From: Agaricus subrufescens
Lineage: Eukaryota > Basidiomycota > Agaricomycetes > Agaricales > Agaricaceae
Length of the DNA: 64,000 nt
Assembly: GCA_029945375.1 (NCBI GenBank)
Contig: CM057057.1
Span: 5,828,001 to 5,892,000, forward strand
Direction of reading: 5' to 3'
The first letter of the stretch is position 1, and the number at the start of each line of letters is the position of its first letter. The translations under genes and the position numbers were made by a program. This document shows, one piece after another, positions 1 to 10,170 of this stretch. Below the pieces are notes generated by a model. That model was not told the DNA's origin, ran no database searches, and saw nothing but the letters and a program-made list of their open reading frames with translations.

Positions 1-589
1 TTAAATGTACATTTTCACATGTAAAACAGCTGGGGCCATAACAATGCAAGTACAAAAGCACAGACAACAAGCCAAGTAAGACCTTGGCTCACTATTGGGC
101 ACTGCTAATCACTAATCTGCTAATCACTAATCAAGATGGGGATTACCATGGATGATGATACCAAAGAAACACTGACAGGTTCTGTTGACAAGACATGCAA
201 AATGGGACCCACTAGGTCATTATCTCTGGTCACTGATCACTAATATACCCTTACCTCCACACTCAGCAATGAAGCAGTGAAGGGCCATAGATCAAGGCCA
301 GGTGCAAAAGCCATGACTTATACAAAGCATGCTCTACCCTTTCCACAGTTGCACACCACCAAACTTGTCAGGACATGGTCTCAAAGTTTCATGGCAACCC
401 TCTACAATTGGGTGGCAACTCTCCCCAACCCCTGGCAGACCAACAGTGAACCCAAATTCTTGCAGAAGGTAAAGGAGACTTGAATACAGTTATTTCCAAA
501 CCTTGCACACTAGGTCAATCACCCAGCGATTGCATATTTGGTGGGCTATGCTTCCAATCCCAATGTATTAAGCTAATGTTATGAGTGTA
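1..589. other. AT-rich stretch without a recognisable gene
   Basis: No reading frame here resembles a known family. The only open stretch (277-483, plus) is short and has no supporting splice or domain signal. The base composition matches the decayed region that follows, so this is probably old transposon or pseudogene sequence. Confidence 0.4.
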
Positions 590-1210
590 TAGGCAGGCAG
601 TGGCATCCAATCATGGCATAGCAAGATTGGGTCTACAGCTTTTAATGTTGTAGATGCATATATGAAAGGCAAGACAGCAGAAGAAGTTGAGAGTGAAATG
701 AGAGATTTCTTCCCAGTGCCTTGCTTCCTCCGTAAGTTTCCAGATGCCCAGGTGCAAGTCTTATGTATTCCTACTGTTTTGAGTGAACTAAATGTCAGAG
801 TGTATAAAGGGTAGTGAAAGACAAGCCTGGCTGTCTGAACTTTTCCTCAAGGCATTTATGTACCATGTACAATACATGCTCAAGATCAATGGTGAACCTG
901 CAGGTTACCCTGTGAGTGCAGCAGCACTCACAGCTGCAGCAGTGAGTGTCCATTTGTGTTTGATTTCTTCTCTAAACTGCTTATTTAGATAGAGCATGCT
1001 TTGAATGCCTGGAAGGACAGTACTTGAAGTCATTCTTTAGGTGAATTCAACCAACAAGATTGGGGGATTATCACTTGCTGCTATAGTCAATTGACAGCAC
1101 AGTTTACAGTGTCAAAATGGGAGGGCATTATGAACACTGCTGTTAGTCTTGTCCTGGTGACAAAGGTGAATATTTTAGTCTCCCAAGAAGAGCTTGATGC
1201 TAAGCTCCTC
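590..1210 (+). pseudogene. Decayed gene, possibly a DUF6532-family remnant
   Basis: Several plus-strand fragments in different frames look like pieces of one protein. Near 600-720 there is a segment containing STAFNVVDAY and KTAEEVESEM. At 792-950 a segment reads RQAWLSELFLKAFMYHV followed by NGEPAGYPVSAAALTAAAV. At 990-1130 there is HALNAWKD and then FTVSKWEGIM. This order (a Trp/Leu helix, a GEPAGYP-like turn, an Ala-rich helix, ALxxWK, then a W..I segment) is what I recall of DUF6532 proteins, which are abundant in Agaricomycetes near transposons and have no known function. The fragments are separated by stops and frame changes, so no intact product is likely. The family assignment is from memory of its general pattern and is tentative. 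Confidence 0.35.
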
Positions 1211-1512
1211 CCTGCTGATGAAAGGACCTGTTTGATTGATTAATACCATGTTCAATATTCATTGAGCATGGTTATACATCAAATATAAATGATTTCTATG
1301 ATTTATTTTGAATGATACTCCCTGTGAATAGTGTGATTACATGGTATGATAATTTGTGAGACCCATGGTAAACTACAGTTACAGTGCTGCATTCTGTGTG
1401 TGCCACAGATCTGGGTTGTGAAAAATTGTAGATATTTGTCCATTTACCAATCTCCTTTAACATTGTGAGGCATGTGAGGCATGTGACAGCACACACATCA
1501 CTCAATTGATAT
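1211..1512. other. AT-rich spacer
   Basis: I see no gene here. A minus-strand open frame (1296-1535) has no recognisable motif. The stretch ends where sequence matching the 71-bp satellite unit of 48094-49770 begins. Confidence 0.4.
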
Positions 1513-1585
1513 TTTGCTGATGTTTCCTCTTCCACAATTCCTGGATCAGCTTGTAAGTCTATTTATTAGTGATCTAGGTTCTATG
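1513..1585 (+). repeat. Single 71-bp satellite unit, left of the copia insertion
   Basis: The sequence TTTCCTCTTCCACAATTCC followed by TGGATCAGCTTGTAAGT matches the 71-bp unit repeated at 48094-49770. It is interrupted at 1586 by the copia element and resumes at 6778 with ACTGATCTTTTCCTCTTCC, so the element inserted inside one unit. In the duplicate block at 49.7 kb the same junction is uninterrupted. Confidence 0.8.
1581..1585. other. Target-site duplication of the copia element (left)
   Basis: CTATG directly precedes the 5' LTR. The identical CTATG follows the 3' LTR at 6778-6782. A 5-bp duplication is normal for Ty1/copia integration. Confidence 0.9.
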
Positions 1586-1926
1586 TGTTGAAGTCCTCTG
1601 ACAGCGCCAGTATTTTTCCATTATTCTCTCTTTTAAACAACAGTCTATTTTTATCTGTTTCTTTCACATATTGCCATTTACTGTTATTTCCAAATTATAT
1701 GTTCCCCTATCTCAGTACTATACAGTTTCAACTTGGTGGCTTGCAAGCTTTTATACTGTATAAACTTTAAAATTTCACCTCAGTGATTAACATGTTACCA
1801 TTATTGCTGAGGTGAGTAGTATACAAGTTCTTTATACCTGGTACTTATATCATGTAGCTCTTGTTCTTTAGGTATTCTATCACAGTGATTAACACATTAC
1901 CGTTATCGCTGAGCTCTTGTTCTTTA
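1586..1926 (+). repeat. 5' LTR of the copia element
   Basis: 341 bp starting TGTTGAAGTCC and ending TTGTTCTTTA. It is the direct repeat of 6437-6777. It contains two copies of a hairpin-forming segment (CAGTGATTAACA to GCTGAG) in its second half. These are better preserved in the 3' LTR. Confidence 0.92.
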
Positions 1927-1939
1927 GGTTATGGGCCCC
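1927..1939 (+). other. Primer-binding site (initiator tRNA-Met half-molecule type)
   Basis: GGTTATGGGCCCC abuts the 5' LTR. It is complementary, apart from one position, to the conserved anticodon stem-loop of initiator tRNA-Met (GGGCTCATAACC). This means priming by a tRNA half, as in Drosophila copia, and not by the tRNA 3' end. Confidence 0.65.
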
Positions 1940-2002
1940 AGCTCAATCTAAATCATCCAGAAACTCAACATCTTTGACTTAATCACTCATACATTTACCT
2001 AC

Positions 2003-2794
2003 ATGGCCAATTCAGGCGGGACATCTTTTCCTGTTCTCACTGAAAATGCAAAATTCAATGGCTCAAACTGGGTATCCTGGAAAGGACTCATCACCATAGC
2101 CATTAATCTCAGGGGGGCAAATGGGTATTTGGATGGCAGTATCCCTAATCCTGCCACCCAACCTGCTCCTGCAATTGTTGTTACCTCTACAACACCACCA
2201 TCTATGTCACCACCAACAACCACTGCAACTACAACACCCCAACTGGGTCCCCCTGTCAAGACACTGTGGGACTCTATGACTCTGAACACATCCAAATGGT
2301 GTATGTGCAATGCCTGGACCCTCGGCCTACTCCTTTACAACACTATTGAGCCTGTCAGCCTTGGTATCAATGTTAATGGTACAGGTGCCAACGCTTGGAA
2401 ATCATACCTCGATACCTATCAAGTGGCATCAGAGATTGCGATCATAAATGCAGATCATGATCTCTGCAACACAATCTACAATGACGGTGAAGATTTCAAG
2501 GATTTCATAGCAAGTATGCATACCAAGTGGTCCAATGCTACTTTGCTCAGAGCCTCCATTGACCATAAAGCTTTTCGGTCAATTGTGTTGAGTGCCTTGC
2601 TGCAAAGTTGGGACCCTATTGTTGCAATGCTTTATACAACCCAGACTTCACATGATGTGATTGATTCCCTCATGACACACTGGTCTAGGATCAGTGTAGA
2701 TTGCATCGCAAACCAACAATCAGGCACATCTGCCCTACAGGCAAATGCAAACAATCAGACCAACATGAACAATAGAGGGCGCAATCATCGATGA
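2003..2794 (+). pseudogene. gag: copia Gag (N-terminal part, 263 codons)
   Basis: The frame opens with MANSGGTSFPVLTENAKFNG, close to the usual start of copia capsid proteins with the FDGSNW-type motif (here FNGSNWVSWKG). The middle carries the helical UBN2-like region. The frame stops at a TGA (2792-2794) in the context CGATGA. The same frame continues directly afterwards into the CCHC zinc knuckle (CTNCSHFGHIINNC), so the stop cuts the nucleic-acid-binding tail off the capsid. The stop is best read as decay (CGA to TGA), though readthrough cannot be excluded from sequence. Confidence 0.85.
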
Positions 2795-5700
2795 AGTGAC
2801 TTACAATGTACAAACTGCAGCCACTTTGGCCATATAATCAACAACTGCTACTGGCCTGGAGGAGGGAAAGCCGGTCAATTTCCACCAAACTTTGGTAAAC
2901 ATGGCAAGACTTCTGCCAACACGACCTTCACAGAAACCAGCAGTAACACTCAGACCACCACAAATGTTGCTAACGCTCCTGAGCCTGCTGTTTTCGCACT
3001 TGCCGCAATCACTGAAATTGAGGTACCATCTAAACCCCTTTCACAACCAACAGTACCTGACTCTGCAATCCTCACCACCAGGGCATGTAACAACAACCTG
3101 GGTCTGGTGGTGGACAAAGAGAAAGGGGAGTGGATGTGGACTACTTACTGGGAAGCCCTCTCAAATGTACCATCAAATGTAGCTAGCGCAAATCTGATTG
3201 CTCCTGCACCAACCATCATTACCCTCCTTGACTCTGGAGCGAGTGACCACTGTTTCATCAACAGAGACTGGTTCAGTCACTACACCAACTTTAACCCGCC
3301 ACATTCAGGGAACTCAGCCAGAAAGGACTCTACTCTCTGTATTGAGGGCACTGGAACAGTTACCTTTATAATTGATGTCAAAGGGTGGACTGCCACCATC
3401 AATATGTCTGACACATTGCACATGCTGCATTTGAGATCCAACCTCGGTTTGGTCTCAAAATTGGTATCAAAGGGAGCAAGTGTCAGGTTCAGTGGAGACA
3501 CAGCCATTGTATACAACAGTGGTGGGGACAAAGTGATGACGGTGAAAAAGAGAGATGGACTATATGTTATCATCAGCATAGCAGCAACTCAAATGGTTGT
3601 CAACCTTACTCAATCAAAAAGGAGTGCTGTCTTGTTTGAGATTTGGCATAGGAGGCTGGGTCATGCACCCATCAATGTTATAGTTTGCATGACACAGGAG
3701 AGGCTGGTGGAAGGCTTAAACCCTAGTGGTGAGCTGAAGTTGAGTGCTCTCTGCAAGGGATTGTATATATGGCAAGCACACAACGCACCCATTCAAAGAC
3801 ATGGTTCCACCAGAAGAAAACCCCCTTGACTGTCTCTACATCGATATATGGGGTCTGGCGTCCACTGAGTCAGCAGGCAAAGCGAAATACTTCATGTTAT
3901 TGATGGATGGAGCCACTTCCTACCGGGCTGTTTACTTCTTGACTATGAAATCTTCCAACACAATGCTGAAAGTTTTCAAAGAGTTTTATAGGGAAGCAGA
4001 AAGGCAGACTGGGAATCGCTTGAAGTGGGTATGGTTGGATATGGGACAGGAATGGCACAATATATTGTGGGACAAATATGCAAAGGCTAATGGCATCATA
4101 CTTGATTTTACTATGCCATACGCACATCAGCAGAATGGCAAAGCTGAGAGATTGATGTGCACCATACTAGACATCTCCCAAGCCCTACTCGCCAACTCTG
4201 GCTTGCTGCAGAAATACTGGGCAGACGCCATGCAAACTGCTGTCTACACACATTGCTGGTATGGTCAATGCCAGGATATATCACACTTGCAGCCTTTCAG
4301 TTTGACAGCCTATGCACACATACCTAACAAAGTCAGCCAATCAAAGCTCAACCCATGGTCTTCAAAACTCACTCTGATTGGCTACTATGGTAGGACAGGA
4401 TACAAGTTGCTGAACTGTGCAATAGGGGCTGTCTATAAGTCGAGGGATGTTGTGTTTGAAGAGTCCAAACCACATTACTCAACAGACCCTGTTGTTACAT
4501 ACCCCTTCAAAAATGACACGACTTTGTCAACAAGTGCCATTGCCCCTCAACCACAAGCAATCTCCAACCTCCATCCACCAGCCACCACAAGCCCATCCAT
4601 CACCAGAGAACTAACAAATGAATCCACACCACCTACCACTGGGAAGACCGATGCAATACCTGGTGCACAGTCACCCATGGATGATAGTGAGACTGAGGTC
4701 AATACAATCTTGAATCCTGTTGCTGATGAGGATGAACCTGTGGCTCTATGCAGATCCCGTTGAGTACCCAAACTGTCCATTAAAATGTGCAAACACTTGG
4801 AACACTTGACAAGGACAAATGCTAATGTCACTGACACAGCTGGAGATGGTGATGGGGAGACGATGATACCTAGAAGTTATAATGAGGCAATGTGACACCC
4901 TGACTTGTGGTTGGAACCCATGGTCCAGGAACTGGAGGTGATGAAGGAGAAATCAGTCTACTGTCTTGTTCCAAGACCATTTGGAAGGAATGTTGTGAAA
5001 TCACGCTGAGTATATGCAAACAAGTATGACAATGTGGGGGAGATTGTTAAGTGGAAGGCACACTTAGTAGTGAAAGGATTTACGCAGGTGATAGGAGAGG
5101 ACTATGATGAGACCTATATGTCAGTTGCTAGGCTTGAATCTGTGTGTATGATCTGTGCTGTGGCGGCCTCAATGGGTCTACGTCTCTGGCAGGTCAATTT
5201 TGTTTCAGCTTTCCTTAACAGCGAGAATGTCTACGAAGTCTACATGGAGTAGCCTCCTGGTTTTGAGGAAGGGGGAGATAATGATAATGTCTGGCTACTC
5301 CTCAAAACACTGTATGGAACAATGCAGGGTGCTCACAATTGGGCGAAAAACCTCAAACGAACCTATCAGCATCACAAATACTACACCTCAAAGCTGATGC
5401 TCAGATATGCACCCAAGTGATAAATGAGGAACTTACTCTCACATCCACATGGACAGACAACATTTTGGGAGCTTTGTCTACTGAGGCTGGAGAAATCAAA
5501 GTGAAGGATGAACTTGGGAGCAGCTATGAATTAAAGGACCTCCAAATGGCTACCTTTATTTTGGGCATGAAAATAAGTAGGAATGAATCTAACAGATCCA
5601 TCACTCTCTCCCAATGAGCTTACTGCGAGCGAATCATTACCCGCTTCAACATGTCAGACACAAAACCTCGGTCTATGCCACTACCCTCCAGTATCATACT

Positions 5701-6442
5701 GTCTGCTGAAGACTCTCCTAAAAATCAGGAAGACCTCCAGGATATGAAGGGAATCCCATATTGCAAAGCCTTGGGGTCACTTATGTGGCTCCAAGTTGCA
5801 ATGTGTCCAGACTTGTCATACACCATAAACCTACTCTCCAGATTTGCCAACAATCCCAGTCGTGCCCACTGGAACGCCCTTAAACACACAATTGCATATC
5901 TCAAGGGGACACTTGACTATGGAATCACATATTATTGAGATGCCAGCCTCAAGCCCTTCAGATATGTCAATGCTGATTATGCCAGGGATGTAGATGGATG
6001 CAGATCCACTGAGGGACACATTTTTTTCATTGCAGGAGGACCTGTTTCATGGGCAAGCAAGTGTCAAGAAACAATCACTCTCTCCACTGTCAAAGCTGAG
6101 TACATGGCTTTCACCTGGGCTATACAACAAGCCATCTGGCTTAGCAAATTCTTACGAGAAATCAGGCTAGAACAGGGAAAACCAATCAACATTTTCGCAG
6201 ACAACAACGGTGCCATTTCAAACACTCAGAATGACAAGAACCACTGCCAAACTAAACATATTGATGTCAAACATCATTTTTCAAAGGAAAAGGTCGAAAA
6301 GGGGGAGGTTTTTTTCACCTATGTCCCATCAGCATGCAACCTCGCTGACATTCTCACCAAACCACTTTCGAGGGATGCTATTCTGAGATGCTGCAGAGGT
6401 ATGGGTTTGATACCTATGGTGACAAAGCAGGGGGAGTGTTGA
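2795..6442 (+). pseudogene. pol: copia Gag tail and Pol polyprotein, frameshifted
   Basis: Domains in order: CCHC knuckle (2807-2850); aspartic protease with LLDSGASDHCF (about 3220-3255); GAG-pre-integrase with WHRRLGH (about 3640); integrase core with DIWGLAS, WLDMGQEW and HQQNGKAERLM (3830-4160); reverse transcriptase with KARLVVKGFTQ-like WKAHLVVKGFTQ (5045-5085) and LWQVNFVSAFLN (about 5190); RNase H (5940-6370) with STVKAEYMA, ADNNGAI, HIDVKHHF and LADILTKPL. The frame changes near 3744-3829 and again near 5340-5420. Stops occur at 4761, 4891, 5008, 5250, 5616 and 5936. The segment that normally carries the catalytic Asp pair reads TWTDN, so the second Asp is replaced by Asn. The product is non-functional. 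Confidence 0.88.
6425..6436 (+). other. Polypurine tract of the copia element
   Basis: AAGCAGGGGGAG immediately precedes the 3' LTR, the expected place for the plus-strand primer. Confidence 0.8.
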
Positions 6443-6777
6443 AGTCCTCCGACACTGCTGGTATTTTTCCATTATTCTCTCTTTTAAACAACAGTCTATT
6501 TTTATCTGTTTCTTTCACATATTGCCGTTTACTGTTATTTCCAAATTATATGTTCCCCTATCTCAGTACTATACAGTTTCAACTTGGTGGCTTGCAAGCT
6601 TTTATACTGTATGAACTTTAAAATTTCACCTCAGTGATTAACACATTACTGTTATCACTGAGGTGAGTAGTATACAAGTTCTTTATACCTGGTACTTATA
6701 TCATGTAGCTCTTGTTCTTTAGGTATTCTATCACAGTGATTAACACATTACTGTTATCACTGAGCTCTTGTTCTTTA
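6437..6777 (+). repeat. 3' LTR of the copia element
   Basis: 341 bp, direct repeat of 1586-1926. It holds a perfect 12-bp inverted repeat CACCTCAGTGAT (6627-6638) / ATCACTGAGGTG (6654-6665). A second, 7-bp version CAGTGAT/ATCACTG lies at 6734-6740 and 6756-6762. These could fold in the RNA leader or terminator region. Confidence 0.92.
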
Positions 6778-6832
6778 CTATGACTGATCTTTTCCTCTTC
6801 CACAATTCTTTGTTCAGCATGTAAGTAACTCA

Positions 6833-7411
6833 ATTAGCAAAATGCAGTTTGTGGATAATCTTTTCATTCCATTTCTCAAGCCTATCAGTGACCAAACAAA
6901 ACTGTTTTTGTAAGAATCACCACATTTACCAGTGCTTATATGTGGAGCAAGTCCCAGTGGCCAAGTTGCTCTTTTTGCAGCAGATACAAGGGGGAAAAAT
7001 ATTATGTTTTTCATATCACACAAAATAGAGAAAACCAAGCAATTCAAACAGTACCACACAATGGTGAGGGTAAGCAAGTGTACATGGTCATTATCTTCCT
7101 TAATACTAATACTAAAAAAATAAGGCATGTGGGCAGACTAATTATAAGCAGAAGGTGACTCAAGAAAGGTTTATGCAAGGAGACAAGGTATCTTTGAGGG
7201 CATCATGATGAGGGAGGATTCAAGAATAGTATACAAATGATGAATTTTGTAAATGGCAAGGAAACCAATGGAAGTTATAGACATAGTATGACATTGAAAT
7301 CAACTTCATTCTTATTGAAGACTCTTTGGTTGTAATATCACCTACAGCTGATGATTGTGCTTGTTACTCAAAGTTTATTTACATCAAGCAGGTAATAGAG
7401 ATCCAAAGCTT
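6833..7411. other. Duplicated intergenic region downstream of TRAPPC12-A
   Basis: Open frames exist here on both strands (6814-7128 minus; 6932-7158 plus). They overlap each other, have no recognisable domain, and appear equally in copy B, so conservation only reflects the recent duplication. The stretch contains GTAAG-type donor sites after 6830 and 7068, and may hold remnants of the transcript that included the satellite units. Confidence 0.4.
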
Positions 7412-9330
7412 TCAGTTTGTCGGCATTTTCAGACAACTGGTTTTTAGACCATCTCCACTCCACTTTGCGACTTCGATAAGAAGATTTGTCTTCTTCTCCA
7501 ATCCAGCAGCAGAGCGTAATTCATACAGTGTGGCTAGAAATAGTGACACTTCAGTTGAATGACCAAGAAGAAAAGAGTTTTTAGTTGATACGAACAGAGA
7601 TTAAAGAGGAATGGCTCGGCAATGATTACGGTTGCAGGGGATGATTTGAGTGCAGTCTCGAGGACGCCAATCGCCTGTTCATATAACATGAGGATAAAAT
7701 TGCTTGACTATCGTTCCAAACATACCTCTTTGAGGTTTCCCTGACTCAACAACGCGACACTCAAATTATTCACAGCCTATACTCAACAAAGGTTGGATAG
7801 TTTCTTACTCATCAATGTAAGACTTACAGCGAAATTCTCGGAATCGTTTTCGACCAACTTTTTTAACAGAGCTACGCCCATCGACCATTGACCATCTGTA
7901 GCGCATAAAATGGCTTCGTTCATCCTTTTGAGTGATTCATCCGCTGTTGGGTCTTGAGCGACGAGAGAGAAATGGGTTCTTGCGGTATCGACGTTTCCGC
8001 CTTGGAGGTATATACGACCTATGGCTGAACGGAGGCTTGGATTTGTTACAGGTTTTCCGTCGCCTTCGTTTGCAGGTTGTGTACATAGTGGTTCCAGTAA
8101 TCTAGTTGCTGCGGCAAAGTCCTGGGTTTTTTTCCAGTTAGAAGGATGGGCTTTGAGTAGTGAGAGTACGCACTTTCATTTCGACTAACTGCGATGCCAA
8201 GATCAGACAAACTCTAGAACCCCTTTCTTTCCACATATCTCTGACGTCTTGAGCTAAATCACCTTCTTTCGTATCTTTGGCCTCTCTAGCCTTTCGTTTA
8301 CATTTCTTTAGTAGTGCGCTCAATGCATCGAGGTATCCCATGTGATCGCCCGACCAGTACTTGACACGAGCATGCATGACTTCCAATTCAAATGGTAGGA
8401 TTTTCTCAAAGACGTAGTGACGATGTTCGGGAGGTTCGATGGCGTTGAGTACAGCGAAGAGATTTGTGCATTCTGCAGCTGTTTGGTTGGAGAGTCGGAG
8501 ACGGGCGAGACTTGCTAGTCGAAGATACCATAGCTGTGTGATTTAGTTCTTTAGGATGAGAGTGGTTTGGGTTATATAGGGAGAGGTATGCGCACTCCGA
8601 GGATGTTTTCGACATCTGCAGGATTTGAGGATACGGTTCGATCTCTTGCCATTCTTGCCAGGGTCCTCCAACTATTGGTGGTCTGACAACAATCAGTTAT
8701 TTTCAGTCTCGGGTGCGGAGAAGAGAGGGGGACCTACGACTAATGTGTGCATGTCAACGGGCCTTTTCCATTCACCACTGACATCTCGAACAGGTCGTCT
8801 TTCAGGAGGGAATATGTATTTAGTCAGCAGTGTAGTCAATGGGTCGTTCTAGTGTAAGTTGAGCTGAGATTGGGTGCCATTTGAGGAGACGATATAGAAA
8901 GGGGGAGGGGACGTACATTGGGAATCGGCAAGAACATAGTAGAGTTGATGAGGCCTGGTAAGAAGAGGTCTGGTACCTCTTCCTCTTCGGACATGTAGTC
9001 CTCGACAGGTGGGAGTGGAACATCTTTGTCAACATTGAGCGGTGAAATGATGGGTGGTAGTGCATCGGAAGTCATGACGGAGACAGCTTCGGCGGTCGGA
9101 CCCAATGGACTTAGTAGCGCTATCTCTTGAGCCGCAGGTGGGACAGAGGAACCGATAGATGCATTCTCAGCCTCTTCATGGTCGTCCTCTTGTCGATCCT
9201 CCGAGCCAGATCTCTCTTCGTCTTCTTCGTCGATGAGAAATGGATCAGGCACCTCTGGCTCGACATAAACAGTGGTGTCTATAAGAGGCGGCCCTAGGTC
9301 CGGCGAGTGTCGGTGCTGGTCAAAAGACAT
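7412..9330 (-). CDS. TRAPPC12: TRAPP complex subunit 12 (TRAPPC12-like), copy A
   Basis: TRAPPC12 belongs to the TRAPPIII tethering/Rab-GEF complex acting in ER-Golgi traffic and autophagy. Read on the minus strand as eight exons: 9330-8917, 8848-8738, 8682-8596, 8533-8174, 8121-7828, 7776-7726, 7674 to about 7610, and a last exon ending at the TGA 7414-7412. All junctions are GT-AG and keep frame. Exon 1 encodes an acidic, Pro-rich disordered N-terminus starting MSFDQHRHSPDLGPP. The central helical/TPR-like part contains LASLARLRLSNQTAAECTN, VMHARVKYWSGDHMGYLDAL and LILASQLVEMKDFAAATRLL. The C-terminal part contains NNLSVALLSQGNLKE, EPFLFNLSTLYELRS and LLIEVAKWSGDGL, which I recognise as the conserved TRAPPC12 block. 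No lesion is visible. It sits head to head with SDH4-A (216 bp apart). An essentially identical copy is at 50371-52290. Confidence 0.82.
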
Positions 9331-9546
9331 GTTCTAGCAAGGCCAAACATAGACAGATCCGCACCAATCGGCCATCTTCCACGAACTCGCGAGTGCCTTA
9401 TTGTCTTATCGATGCCTACGCCGTGATTGACCTGTTACTCCGCCACCACAGTGCTCGTTTGCCACCACTATACTACAAGATGTCGGCCTCCGCCTGGTCG
9501 CGAGTGCTGCCAGCTCGATATTACTTAATCGCGTAGTTGTTGACCG
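9331..9546. promoter_or_regulatory. Divergent promoter region TRAPPC12-A / SDH4-A
   Basis: 216 bp separate the two start codons, which point away from each other, so this region must hold both promoters. No clear TATA box is seen. The same arrangement occurs in copy B (52291-52497), and a remnant of it is fused to the TRAPPC12 pseudogene of copy C near 42640. Confidence 0.6.
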
Positions 9547-9876
9547 ATGGCCTCCAGTCTCGTTCTCCGTGCAGGCCTTCCGAGAGCCATTGCGCGTTGT
9601 GCTGTTCTGTGTATGTCTGCAATATGCTACTCCACTAGCTAGGCTGCTGATTCTCTGTAGCTCGCGCAGTTTCCACGGGAACCGTAAACGAGCCCACAAC
9701 GTTTCCTCCTCCGTCACGTTCCGCGGGTTCCTACCACTGGGCATTCGAACGTCTACTCTCCGCCGGCCTCGTCCCTCTCACTGCTACAGCTTTTGTTACC
9801 AGCACGACTGCACATCCTATCCTCGATGCTATCCTCGGTGTCAGCTTGATCGTTCATTCTCACATTGGGGTGCGTT
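9547..9876 (+). pseudogene. SDH4: SDH4/CybS, 3'-truncated copy A
   Basis: Exon 1 (9547-9610) encodes a basic mitochondrial presequence starting MASSLVLRAGLPRAIAR. Exon 2 (9661-9869) encodes the conserved start of the membrane anchor with SAGSYHWAFERLLSAGLVPL and LGVSLIVHSHIG. The sequence then breaks off at the intron 2 donor (GTGCGTT), where the duplicated block ends. Exons 3 and 4, with the DYLHPRKFPVLG segment and the last transmembrane helix, are missing. Even if transcribed, it would give at most the first transmembrane segments. The full gene is copy B (52498-53106). Confidence 0.88.
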
Positions 9877-10170
9877 TCTGACAATCCCCACACTATCGTC
9901 GAGTAAATACTGACACATGCCGCCGATTCTAGGGAGTGCCCGATAACAGTAGGCTCGGCGAGTGTAAGTCAAATTTATGCAGTATTTTTAAAGCACAACG
10001 AAACCTTGATTTCGAAGAAGAAAAATTGTATGGACTCATTGCATACCTTCCTGCGAACTGTCCACTGAGCTGATCCTCAGGGTGTGGATTCCTATTGACT
10101 GAAGCTAATTCCGTGACTGAATGATCAATCGCGTGTGGCTGTGCTCAATTACTTTGACTTGGAGTCGACG
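9877..10170. other. Upstream region of the Clr2-like gene
   Basis: Unique sequence after the duplication breakpoint. No gene is visible; it probably contains the promoter and 5' leader of the Clr2-like gene starting at 10171. Confidence 0.5.

Larger units (their letters stand above)
1586..6777 (+). mobile_element. Ty1/copia LTR retrotransposon, full length but inactive
   Basis: A complete element of 5192 bp. It has two 341-bp LTRs, a primer-binding site directly after the 5' LTR, a purine tract before the 3' LTR and a 5-bp target duplication. Gag, protease, integrase, reverse transcriptase and RNase H follow in copia order (integrase before RT). The coding region carries at least seven in-frame stops and two frame changes, so the element cannot move on its own. 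Equal LTR lengths and the intact duplication show that it arrived by one retrotransposition event. The two LTRs differ at a modest number of positions, which suggests insertion is not very recent. Confidence 0.92.
6778..9876. repeat. Segmental duplication, copy A (matches 49732-52827)
   Basis: From the rest of the satellite unit at 6778 up to the first bases of SDH4 intron 2 (about 9876), this block is nearly base-for-base the same as 49732-52827. It carries an intact TRAPPC12 gene and the first two exons of SDH4. The right edge is abrupt: copy B continues into intron 2 and exons 3-4 of SDH4, while copy A switches to unrelated sequence upstream of the Clr2-like gene. Confidence 0.92.

Noticed and set aside
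6814..7128. A 104-codon minus-strand frame conserved between copies A and B (also 49766-50080)
   Set aside because: Conservation is explained by the recent segmental duplication. Overlapping plus-strand frames are equally conserved and no domain is visible.
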